NCBI GenBank assembly: GCA_015178975.1
Contig: WHVD01000014.1
Location: 992,001-1,056,000 of the forward strand
DNA from: Hysterangium stoloniferum
Lineage: Eukaryota > Basidiomycota > Agaricomycetes > Hysterangiales > Hysterangiaceae
Reading direction: 5' to 3'
DNA length: 64,000 bases
Shown piece after piece: positions 24,011 through 35,067 of the stretch (positions are counted from its first letter, which is position 1; each line of letters opens with the position of its first letter). Both the position numbers and the translations under genes were made by a program. The notes below the pieces were generated by a model, which was given only the letters and a program-made list of their open reading frames with translations, ran no database searches and was not told the origin of the DNA.

Positions 24011-25032
24011 AATGCTCTGTGTAAAATGAATGTTGACTTTAGAAGTGAGCATTGTGTCAACTGACTCAGCTCCCATGAGTTCAAAGCACATGTAAATTGC
24101 CACCTCATATCAGGAAAGTAGGAAAATCAGTAAATATGCTGTCTATATTGTCTAGAACCATCTAGGAGATCTAGCTAGCTCAGCTAGACTTGGCTAGACA
24201 CATTGCTTTCATGAGATCCCTATTTACTAGTCAGTATAAAAGCTTACTATAGATCTAGGGAGGGTAGGGAGGATAGGGAGTCTGCATAATGGGTGTAGAC
24301 ATTCCCAAATCCTTGATACATACCTTCTATTTTGATAAGAAAACAAACTCAGTTTGGCTGCACAGTCGGTTAGTGCTCTGGGGCTTGGCAAAAGAAGTTT
24401 CAATCATGAATGTTGTGAACAAGATGACATTGTCTGCTGTTACACCAGAAGTGAACGTAATGACTGCCATTGTGGCAACAATATTGAGAATCAACCTCAC
24501 GTTGGGTTCAATTTGCCTGCACAAGGTGAAACTCTTTGTATGGGGAGACGGACATCGCTTATCAGTCATTGAATGATCAACTGCAACGTAGCACACATCA
24601 ACCACGCTGACTTTGAATTAGGGTGTATTAAGCGGAGCGGTCCCCCAGCCTATGACGCTGTAAACTCATGTACTTAGGTGCACACTCTTCCCTTCTCTTT
24701 TTCCTGCTCCTGAGCTTCCCTTGATATTTCGGCTTGTGTTTGCAAAGGAATATATTCAATCCACCAGACAACCGCGCGTATCTGGAGAGCGGACTTAAAA
24801 CGGACTTGATGGCCGGACCACAGTCGATTCTCTCCTAGTTAAGAACGGATGTGTCCCGAGGTCAAGTTTCTGAGCTCAGGAAACTCGAATTATTCCACAG
24901 ACACGGTTGTGATAACCGTGTCGCCCTCGGTCGGTTCCATTTATTCAAAAATCAGATGACTGAATAGGTACATCAAACTGCATCAGGACCCCACACACAG
25001 GATACAATATATCTAATACACTATACTAATAT
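24011..25032. other. Spacer between copia relic and host region
   Basis: 24,130-24,275 is rich in CTAGCT/TCTAGA-type short palindromes. A 40 bp stretch at about 24,265-24,312 recurs in direct orientation at 40,365-40,408 (CATAATGGGTGTAGACATTC). Open frames at 24,289-24,576 are cysteine-bearing in one frame but have no family support. 24,600-25,030 shows nothing I recognise. Confidence 0.4.
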
Positions 25033-25387
25033 TTGGGCAAGGCGAAAAGGTGGCCCCGTCGGAGTTTGGTTTCACATTCCCAAATTGACATCATATTCCG
25101 CCAGCGGTCAAGTATATATGTATTGGGTTTGTCACTACAGTACCACGCGATCGGATCTGGATGTACTCCAATCAACTCAATGTTGGCAAATTCATTCTTC
25201 CTAACTTTCAAAACTAACTAACACTGCCTTTGAGATACCTCCAGCTCCCGCCACAATATAATCGCGGAATTCCTTACGCTCCGCTGATTTTATTATGCAG
25301 TGTATGTGTCATTTTCGTCAATGCATTGTGCGCTTTCTGGGACCGTGACCACGCCAAAATTCATGCAAGACCATTGATTTTAATCGC

Positions 25388-25470
25388 CCGAAATCGAACG
25401 GGTGTAAGAGACGCTCATTAATGTCATGGCTGAGAAAAGAATTTAATCCGACCTTGCGCTGGGTATAAAA
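25388..25470 (+). promoter_or_regulatory. Promoter of secreted-protein gene 1
   Basis: CCG-N8-CGG (25,388-25,401, within CCCGAAATCGAACGGG), an everted CGG pair of the kind bound by Zn2Cys6 regulators, and a TATAAAA box at 25,464-25,470, 70 bp before the start codon. Both recur at matching distances before genes 2 and 3. Binding is inferred only. Confidence 0.6.
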
Positions 25471-25539
25471 TCAGCGCAATGGATGCTGAGTCCGACAGAG
25501 AAGCTATATCTCCCGTATTACTCTCTTACCATCATTAAG

Positions 25540-25992
25540 ATGAACTCTTTCCGCTCTCTCCTTGCACTCCTGAGCATTATGGGTCTGGTGTCTGCCGCGC
25601 CTCAGGGGGCAGAAACCAACGGTCTTGCATGCTTCCTGAATTTGCCTGGTATGTATACATGTTGAATGCGTACAATGCCGTAGATTCAACCTTTTCTCTA
25701 GGTTGCATGCAAAGCCTCGCTGACAACCCTAGCATTCCTGCTGACTGCTTACTGGACGGCGGCATCGGTAAGCAAGTATTATACCCTAAAATGCGTACAA
25801 TTGACAAAATTGTCTTCTCAGACTTTATGGAGGATGCTACATGTGGCAAGGCATTTATTGCCGCAGGATTGGTTGTCAGTAATATTATCGCTTTTTCACC
25901 ATGTTATCTAATTTCCTATCTAGAGTCCAGCCTGTGAACCTTGTGCCGACCTGTTCGACCCCCCTGCTCCTGCTGCCCCTGTCCCGGCATGA
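25540..25992 (+). CDS. Small secreted six-cysteine protein 1 (98 aa)
   Basis: Four exons: 25,540-25,648, 25,702-25,767, 25,822-25,874, 25,924-25,992; all introns 49-54 bp, GT-AG. Signal peptide MNSFRSLLALLSIMGLVSA, then a mature chain with cysteines at about 31, 38, 52, 66, 80 and 83, that is C-x6-C-x13-C-x13-C-x13-C-x2-C, and a Pro/Ala-rich tail. The start is supported by the TATA box and by identical starts in the paralogs; each exon boundary keeps its place in all five copies. The last donor is GTCAGT in every copy. Predicted secreted and disulfide-bonded. It is not a hydrophobin (no CC pairs). Secreted effector-like or cell-wall role is inference. Nearest relative is the inverted copy at 41,138-41,620, from which it differs mostly by amino-acid replacements. 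Confidence 0.85.
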
Positions 25993-27110
25993 ATGCCTCT
26001 CTAATCGTTAGCTTGAATTGTTACAAATTCTTCAGGTTGAATATACCCGTGTCATACCTGTGTCAATCCCCGTCATGATCCTTATGAGCTGTGTCTCTTC
26101 ACGTTACTTGAATCCCCGCGAGTTTAATCTTCGTGGAACTTGAAGCATACTGAACGAACACATCAAGTCGTTCAAGATATGCAGATTAAAGCCTTTTTCC
26201 GGTCACAGCTACGATGGTTTGGTAGCTATCATCAAAGGCGTGCTCATAAGTTGAATATTATTGTTATTTCACAGAATGATGTGACGGGTCTTGAAAAATA
26301 AAAGCTTTCAAGCTTCATGACCCTCCGCCGAGGGCTGCTTTTGGACAACAGTTCTCTATCATTTTATTGACGATACATGTCATGAAAAGAGAATTCAGTG
26401 TCTGAACATGCAATATTGGTATATTTCGGTCGGTCTTGCGTTGCATTAAACACAGCAGCGCAGGCTTGGGAGGCTCAAAAGTTTTTTTTCTTCAAAATCC
26501 GTTACCGTTTTCTGAAACAGCACTGGCAGTAATGTAACTGCGTTAGTAGATGACAGTCCTATGTTCAAGTGAATAGGCGACTGCGGAGTGAATATGATAG
26601 CGGGTTTTTCTGTAACTCAGGACTCATTGAATACACAAGAAATATGTCACAATAATATCTAGTGGAACCTTCCTTTACTTTTTTCAAGATTCCGAGTTAC
26701 CTCTGAGTCTTGCACGAGTTTAACACACGTCCCGGACCTCCTCTACTAAATCCTCCACCAGATTGAAGTCAACAATGTCAGCATATTACTTTCGACAGGT
26801 CCTCATGGGGGTCACCTGAGGTCGTACCGTGTTCATTAAAGCTTCAGAGAAGCTATCCCGGGAAAGACTAACTTAATCGGGCATATCAAATCTCCTATTT
26901 GAAAAAGATGCTCATTGTCCGCGACTGCCGTTGCCTTCCATAACACTACGCCTTTTGAGATGCCTCAGCTTCAGCCACCATTTAGTCACGGAATGCCTCG
27001 TGCTCCGCTGATTTTATCAGCAGTGTATGGTTTAATTCCGTCAATGTATTGTGTGCTTTCTCGGACCACGAAATTTGTCAAGAAATCGCCAAACCATTGA
27101 TTTCAGTTGC
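25993..27110 (+). other. Spacer between secreted-protein genes 1 and 2
   Basis: 25,993-26,727 belongs to the inverted duplication. 26,930-27,110 is the conserved upstream region of the family (compare 25,225-25,387 and 30,950-31,109). No further gene seen. Confidence 0.6.
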
Positions 27111-27212
27111 CCGAAATCGAACGGGGGTAAGAAACGCCATGTGTCGAGATTAAATGCTCATTAAAGTCATGGCTGAGAAAAGATGTGATCTTACCTTGCG
27201 CAGGGTATAAAA
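27111..27212 (+). promoter_or_regulatory. Promoter of secreted-protein gene 2
   Basis: CCG-N8-CGG at 27,111-27,124 and TATAAAA at 27,206-27,212, 75 bp before the ATG. Same layout as gene 1. Confidence 0.6.
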
Positions 27213-27286
27213 TCAGCTAATGGATGCTGAGTCCGACAGAGAAGAAGCCATATCTCCCGTATTACTCTCTTGCCATCATTAGGACG

Positions 27287-27737
27287 ATGAACTCTTTCCG
27301 CTCTGTTCTTGCACTTCTGAGCATCATAGGTCTGGTCTCTGGCTTGCCTCAGGCCGGGAAGCCCTCGCTTTTCCCTTACTGCCTCACAAATACGCTTTAT
27401 CCCCCTGTTAAAGGTTTGTATACATGTTGAATGCATACACTGTCATTATATTCGACCTTTATCTAGATTGCTACGATGGCATCATCTCGAACCCTTCTAT
27501 TGCGAATGTGTGTTTCCCTAAAGGCAACCCCGGTAAGTGACAGCTATACCCTATGTTGCGTGCAATTGACAAAGTAGTTGTCTTCTCAGACGCTGCGAAC
27601 AATCCTGCCTGTTTCAACGCGCTTGAAAAAGCAGGATGGCTTGTCAGTAATATTGTCACTCTTCCAACATACATATTATCTAATTTCCTATCTAGGATGA
27701 CAAATGTCTAACCTGTAAGGACGTGTACGTCCCTTAA
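27287..27737 (+). CDS. Small secreted six-cysteine protein 2 (95 aa)
   Basis: Exons 27,287-27,413, 27,467-27,532, 27,590-27,642, 27,696-27,737. Signal peptide MNSFRSVLALLSIIGLVSG. Cysteines at about 32, 44, 58, 72, 86 and 89: the C-x13-C-x13-C-x13-C-x2-C core is exact, while the first spacing is longer (x11, against x6 in gene 1) because exon 1 is longer. The C-terminal tail is short (ends VYVP) and lacks the Pro/Ala run. Exons 2 and 3 have the same lengths (66 and 53) as in all paralogs. The mature sequence shares little with gene 1 beyond the cysteines, although the introns and promoter remain clearly alike. Confidence 0.83.
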
Positions 27738-27869
27738 ACCATCCCTTCCCGGCCCCATTCGTCGCGCATAAATATCTTTATAATCGTTAGTTGCAATCGT
27801 TTCCGCCTCTTGAGGTGGAATATATAGCGTGTCATACCTGCACAAACCACGGCCCTTATGAGCTGTTCC

Positions 27870-28085
27870 TGTAATCCCGTCGTCAATTGGGATCACTGGC
27901 GGTCACACAAGTTGACAGGACCACAGTGTATTGTCCAGAGCAGAACAAGATACAGGCAAGTGCAGCGTACGGTAAGATCTAAGGTCCTGAAAACTTCCCG
28001 GCTACTTATACCGTACCACGCGGTGATTATGTAATCACGTAAAACTAAAGGGTCCGTGCGTAAGACTGGGGGCACCAGGATTACA
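27870..28085 (-). repeat. Small solo LTR-F with GTTCC target duplication
   Basis: 216 bp, TGTAATCCCGTCG ... GGATTACA, flanked by GTTCC at 27,865-27,869 and 28,086-28,090. Inverted relative to the copy at 52,799-53,054. Short LTR with 5 bp duplication; parent element not in the window. Confidence 0.87.
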
Positions 28086-28640
28086 GTTCCTGTTTTCTTA
28101 ATTCCCCAAGTGTGAGTTCAGCCTGCGGAAAGGATATTGATGAACGTAACGTATCAAAATATGCAGCCTGAAACGCTTGCGGCTGGTCAGAGCTACATGC
28201 TCTCATTTGCAAGAGAACACTGAAAAAAATATCAGAAAAAGATTTTTTTTGAAGAATATATGTTCAACCAAAATAACTTTTAGAAAAATAATTCTTCGAA
28301 TAATTATGAATAAGTGTCTCTTAAGGAACAAATTTGATATAAACATTTCTTTGTGGCCACTTAAAGGGTTTGGTCGTTGATGGTACCGGATTTGCATTAG
28401 AGAGTATTTGCAACTAATATTACGGGCCATTCTCACGCTGTGCTGAAATCCTCGGAGACCCACCACCAATATAGCACCCCGGACACTCTTCCGGCAATCA
28501 TTCACTAAGTCATCGACTTCTCGTCATCAAGTTCTTCAGTTTCGTCCCTTTCTTCCCCACACCCGCTATCACCGTTGCAGTCTCCGTCTTGTATTAGGAA
28601 ACAAGTATTGAACAACTAAGCGCTCGTATGAACAAGGTGA
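28086..28640. other. Spacer with MITE and old repeat fragments
   Basis: 28,397-28,423 (AGAGTATTTGCAACTAATAT) is one end of the palindromic MITE found whole at 29,783-29,886. 28,459-28,512 (CACCACCAATATAGCACC ... ATTCACTAAGTC) repeats at 28,985-29,035 and 3,145-3,200. No gene. Confidence 0.6.
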
Positions 28641-28747
28641 TGTTAGAAGTCATAGTGTTGCACGTCGTCGACGCTCGGCTAATTTGTACTCACCGCTTGG
28701 CTAATTGTACAGTAGCTTAGTTTTCGCTATACCGTCAACATTGTACA
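28641..28747 (+). repeat. Solo mini-LTR (TRIM family) with GGTGA target duplication
   Basis: 107 bp, TGTTAGAAGTCATAGTGTTG ... TTGTACA, flanked by GGTGA at 28,636-28,640 and 28,748-28,752. Its first 80 bp match the 137 bp terminal repeats of the TRIM at 56,256-57,392; the second half is shorter and divergent. With the duplication, the borders read G|GTGA ... TTGTACAG|GTGA, which would be exact splice sites. Confidence 0.82.
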
Positions 28748-28752
28748 GGTGA

Positions 28753-29193
28753 ATCTCAAAATGACCCAATGGGGGTCGGAATACTCCTTCTTAAATATAT
28801 TACTATATACTTGTAGGATAGGGACAAACTCTCAGAAAATGTTTCAACACTGAGAAACACTTGGATTGCTATTATCTCGTTTCACAGCACACATGCCTCA
28901 CACACAGCGACTCTGACTCCCCGCTCAGACAAACGGAAAGTTAACAGCGCCACGAAAACTTAACAAGACACACCAATTCGACTTCGTTCCGCCACCAATA
29001 TAGCACCCCAGACGGCGATCATTCACTAAGTCTACCCAGACAAGTCATCGATTTCTAATTAGCGTATATATATTTGTGATATATATGCGAACTGAATATT
29101 AGGCACACATTATCAGTTTTGCTAATATATATCACAAACATATATAAGCTATTAAAATAAATGGATAGATCTACTTCTACACCCATCAGTTGA
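28753..29193. other. Spacer with second palindromic MITE
   Basis: About 29,049-29,150 is an imperfect palindrome (TATATATTTGTGATATATAT near one end, its inverted form near the other, GAACTGA/TCAGTT inside), related in design to the MITEs at 29,783 and 42,005. No gene. Confidence 0.6.
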
Positions 29194-30111
29194 ATTGGCC
29201 GCATTAAAATATTTTACTTTGGGATAACTCAGTTGATGGAATGATTAATGAGTTAGTTATGGCTGTTCAAATCGTTTACCTGCCAGCAGTAGTGACCATG
29301 GATATATCTTAGAAACCATATGAGTGATGTGATCAACCACTATCATTCTAATACTCCACTTGCCAGACTTCCCCAGAAACTATGATCTTCTAAAAGAAGA
29401 ATAAGGTTGCCAAAATTATCTCCAAAGTCAATCAATTCAACGAATGGGGCGTCGGACTCGGATCAAAGTCGGTTGCTTCAACTTAATGAACACTGGGATG
29501 TGTCCAGTCAAACTTCTGTAAATCTCGAGCTAAAACGTTCGAGGAAAGAAAAACCCCAAAATAATGTTCATAGCAATACCTTTTAAGCAAATGTCAGGGG
29601 CGGAGGGCAGGGATGACTCTACAGATGTGTTGCAACGTTTTCAATTGATTATTCCTCAAATTTAGTTGACTGCCAACGATCCAAATGAGACGGTTACCAT
29701 ATCCATGTCAGGTCGGTTTTATATTTGGCAAGCCGGATGGAATCCGAATATGTAAGTCATCTTGCACCAAAAATATGCTATTAGAGTATTTGCAACTAAT
29801 GAAATATTAGCAAACTGAATTGGTTCCTAATATTCATATCAGGAGCACCATTCAGTTTGCTAATATATATTAGTTGCAAATACTCTCCAATCAATACCAT
29901 ACCATAAACATTACACACTTATTTACGCCCACTACAAGTCAAAGACACGTTTGGGAGTGTATACTACTTAATGGACTCCGAAATCCTCAGACGGTTATAC
30001 ACTTGTCATGGAACCGCACCATCGGGTCAAACTGTTATGTCAAACTGTAGCCTGAACTCGCTAACCCAAATGTATTCTTTCCAGCTTTCAGAACTCAACA
30101 ACACCACGCCC
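29194..30111 (+). repeat. Tandem duplication, unit 1 (918 bp)
   Basis: Repeated at 30,112-30,955 with few differences (both begin ATTGGCCGCATTAAAATATT). Unit 1 carries an extra 104 bp MITE; unit 2 has a small extra stretch near 30,330-30,350. No gene recognised in the unit. Confidence 0.93.
29783..29886. mobile_element. Palindromic MITE with empty-site paralog
   Basis: 104 bp, AGAGTATTTGCAACTAAT at one end and its inverse at the other. Unit 2 of the tandem duplication (near 30,727-30,740) shows the same flanks without the MITE, so insertion postdates the duplication. Confidence 0.87.
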
Positions 30112-30955
30112 ATTGGCCGCATTAAAATATTTTACTTTGGGATAACTTAGTTGATTGAATGATTAATGAGTTAGTTATGGCTGTTCAAATCGTTTACCTG
30201 CCAGCAGTAGTGACCATGGATATATCTCAGAAACCGTATGAGTGATGTGATCAACCACTTTCATTCTAATCCTCCACTTGCCAGACTTCCCCAGAAACTA
30301 TGATCTTCTAAAAGAAGAATAAGGTTGCCAAAATTAGTTGCGCCTACCAAACATCTCCAAAGTCAATCAATTCAACGAATGGGGCGTCGGACTCGGATCA
30401 AAGTCGGTTGCTTCAACTTAATGAACACTGGGATGTGTCCAGTCAAACTTCTGTAAACCTCGAGCTAAAACGTTCGAGGAAAGAAAAACCCCAAAATAAT
30501 GTTCATAGCAATACCTTTTAAGCAAATGTCAGGGGTGGAGGGCAGGGATAACTCTACAGATGTGTTGCAACGTTTTCAAGTGATTATCCCTCAAATTTAG
30601 TACTAGACGGCCAACGATCCAAATGAGACGGTTACCATATCCATGTCAGTTGGTACCCGGATCGGTTTCATATTTGGCAAGCCGGATGGAAACCGAATGT
30701 AGGCAGGTCATCTTGCACCAAAAATATGTTAATCAATACCAAAGACGTTACACGCTTATTTACGCCCACTGCAAGTCAAAGACACGTTTGGGGGTCCACA
30801 CTACTTAATGGACTCCGAAATCTTCAGACGGTTATACACTTGTCATGGAACCGCACCATCGGTTAGGAGGTTATATCAAACTGTTGGGGTTAAGCCTGAA
30901 CTTGCTAACCCAAATGTATTCTTTCCAGCTTTCGGAACTCAACAACATCCATGCC
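30112..30955 (+). repeat. Tandem duplication, unit 2
   Basis: Second copy of 29,194-30,111, without the MITE. It runs straight into the promoter region of secreted-protein gene 3. Confidence 0.92.
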
Positions 30956-31109
30956 TTTTGCGATACGTGTCAGCCATGATTCACTCGCGAAATTTCTTAC
31001 ACCTCCCTGATCTATTATTGCGGTGTAGGTTTCGTTTCCGTCAATGCATTGTGCCCTGCTGGGACCACAGAGTTCGTCGAGAGATGGCAACACCATTGAT
31101 TTCAATTGT

Positions 31110-31211
31110 CCGAAATCGAACGGGGGTAAGAGCCGTGATGTTTCGAGATTGAATGCCCATTGAAGTCATGGCTGAAAAAAAATGTCATCCTACCTCGCGC
31201 AGGGTATAAAA
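31110..31211 (+). promoter_or_regulatory. Promoter of secreted-protein gene 3
   Basis: CCG-N8-CGG at 31,110-31,123 and TATAAAA at 31,205-31,211, 73 bp before the start codon. Confidence 0.6.
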
Positions 31212-31283
31212 TCAGCGCAATGAAGGGTGAATCAGCCAGAGCAGGCTTATCCCCCATATTACTCTCTTACCATCATTAAGACG

Positions 31284-31736
31284 ATGAACACTCTCCGCTC
31301 TATACTTGCACTCCTGAGCATTATAGGTTTGGTGTCTGCCGCGCCTCAGGGTGGAGCGGTCACCAACGGTGTCGCATGCGGTCTAGATTTTGCTGGTGTG
31401 TATAAAGGTTGAATGCGTACAATGCCGCATATTCAACCTTGTATCTAGGTTGTGCCGCAAGCCTCGCCGAACACCCTAACGTTCTTACTACTTGTCTCGA
31501 GAGGAACAGCGTCGGTAAGTGACTGTTATACCCACCCTATATTGTTTACAATTGACAAATTGTCTTCTCAGACTTTCCCGGGGATGCTGTATGTTACTAC
31601 CAATTTAAGGCGTTAGGAATGATTGTCAGTAGCATTATCGCTCTTCCGACGTATTATCTGATTTTCTATCTAGAGTGATGCATGTATGGCGTGTGCGGAG
31701 CTGTTCGATCCCTCTCTCTCCTCTCCCCCCGCATGA
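31284..31736 (+). CDS. Small secreted six-cysteine protein 3 (97 aa)
   Basis: Exons 31,284-31,395, 31,449-31,514, 31,572-31,624, 31,674-31,736; introns 49-57 bp. Signal peptide MNTLRSILALLSIIGLVSA. Cysteines at about 32, 39, 53, 67, 81, 84, spacing C-x6-C-x13-C-x13-C-x13-C-x2-C as in gene 1. The tail is Ser/Pro-rich. Intron 1 has an 8 bp inverted repeat (GGTTGAAT / ATTCAACC) that is kept in weaker form in the other copies. Compared with gene 1 the introns look more alike than exons 2 and 3, opposite to the usual pattern. Confidence 0.84.
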
Positions 31737-32596
31737 ATGCCGCTGTTATCCTTAACTTGAATTGTTACACCTCCTTGAGTCCGTGTTATACTTGTGAATC
31801 ACCACCATGATCCTTATGAGCTGTCTCTGTTCACTTGATTTTCCGCGAGTTCAATCTTCAAGTAGTCAAGGGACGGATGCACCGTGTTTTATATCTGTGA
31901 GTTGAATGGTCCGTATTAGTACGGAATACAATCTACCATGTACCAATGGACCGATTGTTGGTGTTGAGCTTATCTTGTTACATAACACAAATAGATCTCA
32001 AACATATATCCAGCTTCGTCTATGCTTCTGTACGAGAACTTGTATGGTTGGGTAGAGGGAGAGCATTAGCTCTCCGCGTATGCATGGGAAGACTCGCCGC
32101 TTGGGAGGGCCTCCTCATGCGTTACAACTCTCGCATATTAATCCATCACTATTATCCAATATAATAACTCTGGGAATGACGACTGTTTTAACACAACTTG
32201 GGGGCGAGGGTGGTGGGTAAAATAATTAGAAATGTTTTAAAGAATGATAATGCGTCAATCGAGCGCAAATTTTTCAAAGACTAGAGCGATAGAGTTATCG
32301 CAGGAAACAAAAAGGGCATGAGAATCCTTCGACGCTCGGCTGGACGTTGAGTGCCGAACTTCTCCCGGCACGCCAGGATCGGGCAGCTATTCACTTATAT
32401 GATACCAAACCTGGTAAGCGTGGCCGCCCACTGAATCTATTCTGAGATTCTTCTTCTTCAATACAATAGAGTTTATTTGCAGGAAATGAATTCTGGGATT
32501 GCCAACTTCTCGCCACACAATTGATTCCGGTTGTTGGAAATCAAACAAGGGTAAGAGATCCGGTGTTTCGAAATAAGTACTCGTTAAACGTCAGAT
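31737..32596. other. Spacer between secreted-protein genes 3 and 4
   Basis: No gene recognised. The end (about 32,480-32,596) is a diverged copy of the family promoter: GTTGGAAATCAAACAAGGGT replaces the CCG-N8-CGG box. Confidence 0.55.
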
Positions 32597-32603
32597 TATA
32601 AAA
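32597..32603 (+). promoter_or_regulatory. TATA box of secreted-protein gene 4
   Basis: TATAAAA 70 bp before the ATG. The CCG-N8-CGG box present before genes 1-3 is not recognisable here. Confidence 0.6.
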
Positions 32604-32672
32604 CCAGCCCAATGCGCACTGAGTCCGACAGAGAAGACATATCCCTCGTGCTCTCGTGCTATCATCAAGACT

Positions 32673-33140
32673 ATGGCCTCATTTCGTTCTGTCCTTTTAC
32701 TCCTGAATATTATGGGTCTGGTGTCTACCGCGCCTCCGAGTCCCGGTGGAGTGTTTACGAACGGTGTTGCATGCATCCTAAATACTCCCAGTGTGTATAC
32801 TCGCTGATCCAGGTGTATACCGCTATATTTTATACTCCCCTGCTTAGATTGTTCCCAGAGCCTCCTAACAAACCCTAGCCCGAATGTTAACTGCCTATTG
32901 GACAGCGGCGTCGGTGGGTAATTGTCATGTTTTGTGCTGTGTCCAAATAACAAAAGTTGTCTTCTCAGACCTGCAGAAGGCTGCTGTATGTTACCGTGCA
33001 CTTGAGCAAGCCGGATCGATTGTCAGTAATATTATCGCTCTCTTTCGGTATATTCTAATTTTTTATCTAAGCCTGAGGCATGTAAATCGTGCGCGTCCTT
33101 CTTTGCTCCCAACGTGACACCACCCATTACTCCCGCATGA
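32673..33140 (+). CDS. Small secreted six-cysteine protein 4 (101 aa)
   Basis: Exons 32,673-32,790, 32,848-32,913, 32,969-33,021, 33,072-33,140; introns 50-57 bp. Signal peptide MASFRSVLLLLNIMGLVST. Cysteines at about 34, 41, 55, 69, 83, 86 with the exact family spacing. Most divergent copy in signal peptide and promoter; last acceptor is TCTAAG rather than ATCTAG. The frame is open from start to stop through all four exons, so it looks intact. Confidence 0.82.
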
Positions 33141-34770
33141 AGGTCTCCATAATTGTGGGTTCAACCCTTAAGAACTGCTTGAAGTGGAATACATGCATGT
33201 CGTATCTCCATAGATTATGATCGTGATCCTTATAAGCTGTGCCTGTTCACTTGTTTCCGCGGGTTCACCGTTTCCTCTGAGTGTAAGGGTAATGAATGAG
33301 TAGATGAAGGTTCTTGTACTTTCTGACTAGGGCAATAATTTCATCGCAGCCGAAAGATCGAGTGGACCGGTTGGGATAATTCATGGTCTGAAAAGTAACG
33401 GTTACAGGTATTTGCAATGTGTGGCAAGCCATATGCCGTTTCTCTACAAGGACTATTTTTGATTTGGATACTGCTAGTACAATATAAGGGAGAACAAATA
33501 TCACTCATATGAGTACATCATCTGCAGTGAAGTTATGAAGACCGCTCATTAATATACTCCGTTGTCAACCAGTTTGGGACTACCAAATGAGACTTACAAA
33601 ACTCAGCAACTTCGTGTTTGTCAAATTTTGGGTCCAGGTATCATCACAGTCCGTGGTTTTTACCACTTCCCCTTTGATCGTTACTTCAACGCTTTACAGC
33701 CATCGTCTCATAATTGCTTGGTGCATTCCAGCTTGGTATTATCTGAACTTGAAAGTGGTGTTAAATAATAAATAAGTTGATTACCGTCGTATCCCCCCTT
33801 CCACAAGAGCTACCAATTAGGCAGCTCAGCATCTCCAATTACTATGTCTACTTTAGTCATTTGCTACTACACCATTTTTCGAGCCCTTGAGTACCATAGA
33901 TGGCTTTTGAGAAAGGCATGTACAGACCGTATCACTGACTGTCAATGACTGTTAGACAATTGCACGGCCATCACAATGCCGTCAATGCCGGGTGGTTCAA
34001 GGTACTACTTGACGGCCAGCTGGACTGATAGTCTTTAAAAACTGAGTTTTAAAACTGTATATTAGCAAGATACGATCGAACACACAAAAAGCAATGCACC
34101 ACGGATGTGTCTAACAGCACGATTACTCTGCACATATTAGTAGGATGGAGTGATGGGTTCAGAAATATAACTAGTCAGTGCATACCTACCTACTTATGGC
34201 CATTACAGCTAAACAATGTGGGAAGAGAATGTGCTGAAAGTAAGTACATGCCCTACACACCTCCGTCAAGTTGTCTATACAACGTCAGTCGTATCTGTGC
34301 TAAGCGATCGATTCGAGATGCAGCCCGAGTTATACCAATATTCCCCAAGCTAAAATGAATGTCTCCCACGATCACGATTCGGTCTATGAGATACCGTTTT
34401 GGCCACCCCGTTATAGGGCAGATTCGGTTCCATTTAGGAAACAAAATGGTACGCTGATATGATATAACAATTGGTCACGACTGTAGAAGGGATTCGGTCA
34501 CCACCTTTACTTTCCACACAACCACCGATGGGTTTTGGATAATTTATGTGAGGTGAGCTCTCTTTCTCCCGTTTATTAGAGCTCAGGAAAATAGTCCGCA
34601 ATAGTTTGTATGCACTATTTCAATAGCTAATGGCAGAACGCCTCGGAAGGTACTAAAAATGGCATTGTTTTGAGCCTGTATTACCCTCCTTGTTATCATA
34701 TGCCAAGTTAGTCACATCAATCTTAAAATAATGCCCCTTATTCAACATATTAGCGGTTCTCGCTTAGTTA
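33141..34770. other. Spacer without recognised gene
   Basis: Short frames only (for example 33,562-33,768 and 34,107-34,358), with no motif, intron pattern or codon evidence. Nothing else seen. Confidence 0.45.
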
Positions 34771-35067
34771 AGTGACTACTTTCCTTAATTATCAATTTGC
34801 TGAGAAATGTCGTTTCTTTCAAGGTTAATTATTGAGTTTTTACTCTAAGACTTCGTGAAGTTGAACGTAGACCGTATAAATGTATATGCGTAGATGGAGC
34901 AGTGAGAGCTCAATCTAGTGGCGTTCGTCTTAAATCTCACGGTATTTCATTTCTCATAATATTCTTTACAACTATCAGGTGTAAAATTGCACAGTAAGAG
35001 TATATTATCCTTGTGTGCTGCTACCCCTTGACGAGGTAAACAGTAAAATCTATTTAATATTCACTCT
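34771..35067. repeat. Dispersed 295 bp repeat, copy 1
   Basis: Nearly identical and in the same orientation to 57,527-57,816 (for example TGCGTAGATGGAGCAGTGAG in both). Non-coding. No terminal inverted repeats or target duplication seen; family unknown. Confidence 0.9.

Larger units (their letters stand above)
25033..26727 (+). repeat. Left arm of a 1.7 kb inverted duplication
   Basis: Matches 40,411-42,300 in reverse orientation, including promoter, gene and 3' flank of the secreted-protein gene. Outer and inner borders judged from shared blocks such as GGTTTCACATTCCCAAATTG and CTCTGAGTCTTGCACGAG. The right arm has an extra ~175 bp with a palindromic MITE. Confidence 0.85.

Noticed and set aside
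24289-24576. Cysteine-bearing frames as a further secreted protein
   Set aside because: No signal peptide, no family cysteine spacing, no intron pattern, and part of the stretch is a repeat shared with 40,365.
28203-28505. Open frame rich in Phe/Ile/Lys
   Set aside because: Product of an A/T run next to repeat fragments; no start context or motif.
29049-29150. Terminator or origin hairpin
   Set aside because: Its size and design match the neighbouring palindromic MITEs; no evidence for a replication or termination role.
25540-33140. Hydrophobin annotation for the secreted proteins
   Set aside because: Six cysteines, no CC pairs and a different spacing; hydrophobins have eight with two CC pairs.
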